NCBI RefSeq assembly: GCF_022063185.1
Contig: NZ_CP091913.1
Coordinates: 4,228,001 to 4,292,000 of the forward strand
Reading direction: 5' to 3'
From: Nostoc sp. UHCC 0870
GTDB lineage: Bacteria; Cyanobacteriota; Cyanobacteriia; Cyanobacteriales; Nostocaceae
Length of the DNA: 64,000 nucleotides
Shown: in pieces, positions 60,714 through 64,000 of the stretch
Layout: every line of letters begins with the position of its first letter
Numbering within the stretch: position 1 is the stretch's first letter
The notes under the pieces: generated by a model
Seen by the model: the letters and a program-made list of their open reading frames with translations, nothing else
What the model was told of the DNA's origin: nothing
Database searches by the model: none
Translations under genes and position numbers: made by a program

Positions 60714-61055
60714 ATGTCTGATTCTATACAGTATGTTACCAATCAAGATGGAGAAAAAGTTGGTGTGCTGTTAGATTTAGCCACATACCAACAACTGACA
60801 AATTCATCACTAGAAGATGATGAAGTTTTAACTGGCTTAAGCTTGGATGAATTACAAGCTTTGGCAGGTAGTATGTTGTCTCCAAAAGTCCAAATCGAGT
60901 TAAATGATTTATTGGAGCGAAATGCAGAGAATTTGCTTGCTGCTGAAGATGAAGCTAATTTAGACTATTTATTGGCACAGATTGACCAACTAAATATTTT
61001 AAAAACCAGAGCTAGATATACTTTAAAAATTAAAGGAATATCAAAAGCGGCGTGA
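60714..61055 (+). CDS. Small antitoxin-like hypothetical protein
   Basis: 113 residues. The start SIQYVTNQDGEKVGVLLDLA followed by TYQQL resembles the N-terminus of Phd/RelB-type antitoxin-like proteins common in cyanobacteria. The acidic middle SSLEDDEVLTGLSLDELQAL and the C-terminal basic KTRARYTLKIKGI are less typical. No toxin gene follows directly; the next 115 bp are noncoding. It may be a solitary remnant. Confidence 0.6.
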   Translation: MSDSIQYVTNQDGEKVGVLLDLATYQQLTNSSLEDDEVLTGLSLDELQALAGSMLSPKVQIELNDLLERNAENLLAAEDEANLDYLLAQIDQLNILKTRARYTLKIKGISKAA

Positions 61056-61169
61056 GTATTTCTATAATTTTTTGCTTTAGCGCGGAGAGTGTCAATGATT
61101 GCGCTTGCCAGATTTAACGCTTAACAATTACACTAAAATTGATTAAGCTTCTCAGGGTTTACACTCATC

Positions 61170-63392
61170 TTGAACACACTGGCGGGACGCTACGAAATTA
61201 TTCGATTACTAGGCGGCGGTGGCTTTGCTGTCACATATCTCGCTAGGGATAACTTGCAACCCAGCAAACCTTTGTGTGTCGTCAAACAACTGCGTCCCAA
61301 CCAAACCGAACCCCGTGTAATTGAATTTTTTGAGAAAGAAGCCGCTATCCTCGAAAGGTTGGGGAAACATCCCCAAATTCCCCAACTTCTGGCACACTTC
61401 AACCAAGACCAGAATCTTTATATAGTTCAAGAGTTTATCGAAGGACAAGACCTGAGTCGAGAAATAGTCCCTGGTAAGCGACTGAGTGAAAGTTATGTCA
61501 CCAAACTTTTACAGGATGCTCTAGAAATCTTATCTTTTGTACATCAACAGGGAGTGATTCACCGCGACATCAAACCCCAAAACCTGATGCGACGACAACA
61601 AGATGGCAAAATTATGCTGATTGACTTTGGCGCGGTAAAAGAACTTGGGACATTAATGGTGAACTCTCAAGGTGAAATCAATTCTAGCGTTGTGATTGGC
61701 ACACCTGGTTATATGTCCTATGAGCAATATAGGGGTAAACCTTGTTGTGGTAGCGATATTTATGCGTTAGGGGTAATGGCTATTCAAGCTTTAACAGGTG
61801 TTTTGCCCTCAGAATTAGAAGAAGACACCCAAACGGGGGAAATTATCTGGCAAAATCAAGTGCAGGTGAGTAATCATTTGGCTGAAGTATTAACCAAAAT
61901 GGTGCGCCATCACTTCAGTATGCGCTATCCTAACGCCACGGAAGCATTGCAAGCTTTAATCTCGGTGTCAGTATCATTACCACCTACAGTCTTAGTTGAG
62001 ATTAACAAGGAATTATATCTGCAAGAAGTCACGAGTCGCGCCCAGCAAGGTCAAGGTAATTTTTCTGTCTTTGCGTTGAGAATACTGGAATCTAAGCGCG
62101 TTGAGTTGGGATTATCTGAAGATGAAGCTAGAGAAATTCAAGAGCAAGTTTTGCAACCCTATCGGGGGTATGAACGCAAGTTACAAGAGTATGAACAGGC
62201 GTTAATTGATGCGGTAAAGCAAGAATATCCCTTTAGCCAGGGAACGCAAAAGGACTTACAAGACTATCAACAATATTTAGGATTGCGGGATGAAGATATC
62301 GCGGCGATAGAAGCAAGGGTGTTTGCGCCACAACAATCACAACGCCAGCAGCAGGAAGCGGAAAGATTACGCCAAGAACAACAGAGACAAGCTGAATTAC
62401 AACGCCAGCAACAGGAAGCGGAAAGGTTACGTCAGGAACAACAACGAAAAGCTGAATTACAACGCCAGCAGCAGGAAGCCGAAAGGTTACGTCAGGAACA
62501 ACAACGACAACGACAACGACAACAGGAAGCATCTAAGGCTCAATCTAACCCAGGTATTCAAACTCAGACTTTTGAATTTGACACCGCTACTATTACCCTG
62601 AAATCTGGGTTTTTGGGTATAGGAAAGAAACATGAAATCAACCACAGTCGGGGACGCGCTGAGTATTTTAGAGAAAACTTAGGTAATGGTGTTGCTTTAG
62701 ATATGGTGGCGATTCCTGGTGGTAAATTTCTCATGGGTTCACCAGAAGATGAACCAGGACAATTTTACTCATTTAACTCTGAACGTCCACAGCATAAGGT
62801 CAGTGTTAAACCCTTTTTTATGGGTAAATTGCCCGTTACCCAAGCTCAATGGAAAGTTGTTGCTGCTTTTGCTAAGGTAAATATTGATTTAAATCCCGAC
62901 CCTTCTTTTTTTAAAGGTGTTAACTGTCCTGTAGAACAAGTTGCTTGGGATGAGGCGTTGGAGTTTTGCGCTAGACTATCTCGAAAAACTGGGAGAATCT
63001 ATCGTTTACCTAGTGAGGCGGAATGGGAATACGCTTGTCGTGCTGGGACGACCACCCCATACTATTTTGGTGACGCGATTACCAAGGATTTAGCAAATTA
63101 TTATAACAAGCAAACAACGGATGTCGGGCAATTTCCTGCTAATCCCTTTGGGTTATTTGATATGTATGGTAACATATACGAATGGTGTCAGGATGAGTGG
63201 CACGAAAATTATAATCAAGCTCCAAATGATGCTAGTGAGTGGCTTGGCAGTATAAATGAATACAAACTTCTGCGTGGCGGTAGTTGGGGCGACTATGCCT
63301 GGGATTGCCGTTCTGCCCATCGCACTTGGGGCGCGCGCGCGAGTCGTAACATCAATGTTGGTTTTCGCGTGGTGGCTGTGGCTGTGGCGTGA
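61170..63392 (+). CDS. Ser/Thr protein kinase fused to FGE/C-type-lectin-fold domain, likely DGR variable protein
   Basis: 740 residues. Kinase (1-270): glycine loop LLGGGGFAVTYLARD, Lys in CVVKQL, HRDIKPQNLM, DFGAVKE. A linker domain (275-390) and three copies of a 20-residue Gln/Glu/Arg unit (about 390-455, EAERLRQEQQRQAELQRQQQ) form a coiled coil. The FGE-sulfatase-like domain (about 505-740) has IPGGKFLMGSPEDEP, LPSEAEWEYACRAGT and GNIYEWCQDEW, but at RGGSWGDYAWDCRSAHR the first catalytic Cys is Asp, so FGE activity is unlikely. The end NVGFRVVAVAVA and NNC-like variable codons fit a diversified lectin-fold receptor. TTG start. Confidence 0.85.
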   Translation: MNTLAGRYEIIRLLGGGGFAVTYLARDNLQPSKPLCVVKQLRPNQTEPRVIEFFEKEAAILERLGKHPQIPQLLAHFNQDQNLYIVQEFIEGQDLSREIVPGKRLSESYVTKLLQDALEILSFVHQQGVIHRDIKPQNLMRRQQDGKIMLIDFGAVKELGTLMVNSQGEINSSVVIGTPGYMSYEQYRGKPCCGSDIYALGVMAIQALTGVLPSELEEDTQTGEIIWQNQVQVSNHLAEVLTKMVRHHFSMRYPNATEALQALISVSVSLPPTVLVEINKELYLQEVTSRAQQGQGNFSVFALRILESKRVELGLSEDEAREIQEQVLQPYRGYERKLQEYEQALIDAVKQEYPFSQGTQKDLQDYQQYLGLRDEDIAAIEARVFAPQQSQRQQQEAERLRQEQQRQAELQRQQQEAERLRQEQQRKAELQRQQQEAERLRQEQQRQRQRQQEASKAQSNPGIQTQTFEFDTATITLKSGFLGIGKKHEINHSRGRAEYFRENLGNGVALDMVAIPGGKFLMGSPEDEPGQFYSFNSERPQHKVSVKPFFMGKLPVTQAQWKVVAAFAKVNIDLNPDPSFFKGVNCPVEQVAWDEALEFCARLSRKTGRIYRLPSEAEWEYACRAGTTTPYYFGDAITKDLANYYNKQTTDVGQFPANPFGLFDMYGNIYEWCQDEWHENYNQAPNDASEWLGSINEYKLLRGGSWGDYAWDCRSAHRTWGARASRNINVGFRVVAVAVA
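63272..63390 (+). other. Candidate variable region (VR) of a diversity-generating retroelement target
   Basis: This is the 3' end of the kinase gene. Codons at positions where cyanobacterial templates usually have AAC or AAT read GGC, GAC, TAT, GAT, CAT, ACT, GGC, AGT, ATC and GTT, while the codons between (TGC CGT TCT GCC, CGC, TGG, GGT TTT CGC GTG) keep the framework. Adenine-directed mutagenesis of a template would produce this pattern. The invariant end GGTTTTCGCGTGGTGGCT lies at 63359-63376. Template and reverse transcriptase are not in the window. Confidence 0.6.
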
Positions 63393-64000
63393 GGATTCTT
63401 TACCCTTTGCACTCTTGCCCTCTACACTTCTTTCTATTTTCCCTTCTTAAGTTCTCGTGCTTTGCGTGAGAAAGTTTTTTTATTTTTTCGCATGAATAAT
63501 TATCACAATACACAATCCTAGCGATTTGTCATTCTGAGTGGAGCGGAGCGGAAGGAAGAATCTCGGACTTGCACCGTAGTCTCTAGATGTTTCATTTCGC
63601 TGTCGCTACATACTCCTAGGTCAAAGCAAGCTACAACATGACAAAGGAGAGAGGCTTTAATTTTCCCCCTTCCCTACTAGGGAAGGGGGTTAGGGGGTTA
63701 GGTTTCACGTTAACTTTTCCACATAACGTGACAAATCAGACTAAATACTCTGTTACTGCTAACAGCACTCCTAAGAGGTTGTTTGAAAAGTCTCTATTGG
63801 TGTAGCAAAACATTTTAGATCCCCCTAAATCCCCCTTAATAAGCTACGGTGTATACACAAGTCAGATTTTCTTTCTAGATCAAGGTTTTACCCCCCTTAA
63901 TCCCCCCTTGGAAAGGGGGGAAACCGGAAAATATAGTTCCCTCCCCTTTCCAAGGGGAGGGTTAGGGTGGGGTAATTCGAGGACAGATAGTGTTCGATAA
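63393..64000. repeat. Repeat-rich intergenic DNA to the window edge
   Basis: 63527-63615 is the inverted counterpart of 15661-15751. 63660-63705 has 'ccttccctactagggaagg' and a TTAGGGGG run. 63840-63960 has the 'ccccccttggaaagggggg' palindrome class. A search by eye for a template repeat or a reverse-transcriptase frame downstream of the kinase gene found none. No gene is supported. Confidence 0.7.

Noticed and set aside
63393..64000. Template repeat or reverse transcriptase of the presumed DGR
   Set aside because: No second copy of the variable region and no frame with reverse-transcriptase motifs could be found in the remaining 608 bp.

Overview
The window is a piece of a filamentous, heterocyst-forming cyanobacterial chromosome (order Nostocales, Nostoc/Anabaena-like). 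The evidence is the dense GCGATCGC (HIP1) octamers, the rbcL-rbcX-rbcS operon, NDH-1 subunit M, cytochrome cM, PetG, CrtD, an oxygen-dependent Mg-protoporphyrin cyclase, a dnaE gene that ends in a split-intein half, the Mo-nitro_C family protein, and many heptanucleotide short tandem repeats between genes. No rRNA operon, prophage, intact insertion sequence or CRISPR array is visible.

Layout. 1-5.9 kb: a PP2C phosphatase cut by the window edge, ndhM, a small probable heterocyst-development regulator and a family 2 glycosyltransferase, separated by long intergenic DNA. 6.2-10.5 kb: the translation/secretion cluster rplS, tRNA-Trp, secE, nusG, rplK, rplA, L10 leader, rplJ, rplL, terminator. 10.8-15.0 kb: a tightly coupled three-gene operon (TPR plus trypsin-like protease, DUF928 protein, unknown membrane protein), followed by a 21-bp tandem repeat and repeat-rich DNA. 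15.8-30.3 kb: HlyD adaptor, NmrA-like reductase, exonuclease III, glycosyltransferase, zinc-ribbon protein, alcohol dehydrogenase, ParDE-like module, small conserved proteins, crtD, ABC exporter, PpiC-type isomerase, cytM and petG. 30.6-39.6 kb: DUF1816, rlmB, Mini-III, STAS protein, carA, retropepsin-like lipoprotein, trpD, Pit transporter, response regulator, Mo-nitro_C protein. 39.9-49.9 kb: methyltransferase, acetyltransferase, DM13 lipoprotein, TauE/SafE, L,D-transpeptidase, Rubisco operon, beta-propeller protein, panB, Uma2 protein. 50-64 kb: a methyltransferase-HIT fusion, dnaE N-half, a tyrosine phenol-lyase-like enzyme, a 47-residue membrane protein, hemF and acsF (divergent, both oxygen-dependent tetrapyrrole steps), an ORF-less structured element, and a kinase fused to a C-type-lectin/FGE-fold domain.

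Most notable observations. (1) The kinase protein at 61170-63392 ends in what looks like the variable region of a diversity-generating retroelement target; no template repeat or reverse transcriptase is visible in the window. (2) About 475 bp at 60190-60665 is a hairpin-rich, ORF-less element bounded by two near-identical hairpins, a candidate orphan omega-RNA/HEARO-like or miniature mobile element. (3) The PLP lyase at 55462-56865 carries tyrosine phenol-lyase rather than tryptophanase specificity residues. (4) The methyltransferase-HIT fusion lacks the HIT nucleophilic histidine. (5) Repeat DNA has entered the coding parts of trpD and of the DUF928 gene in frame. Many small proteins remain without a known function. 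All calls rest on reading the sequence and on remembered family features; no database search was run.
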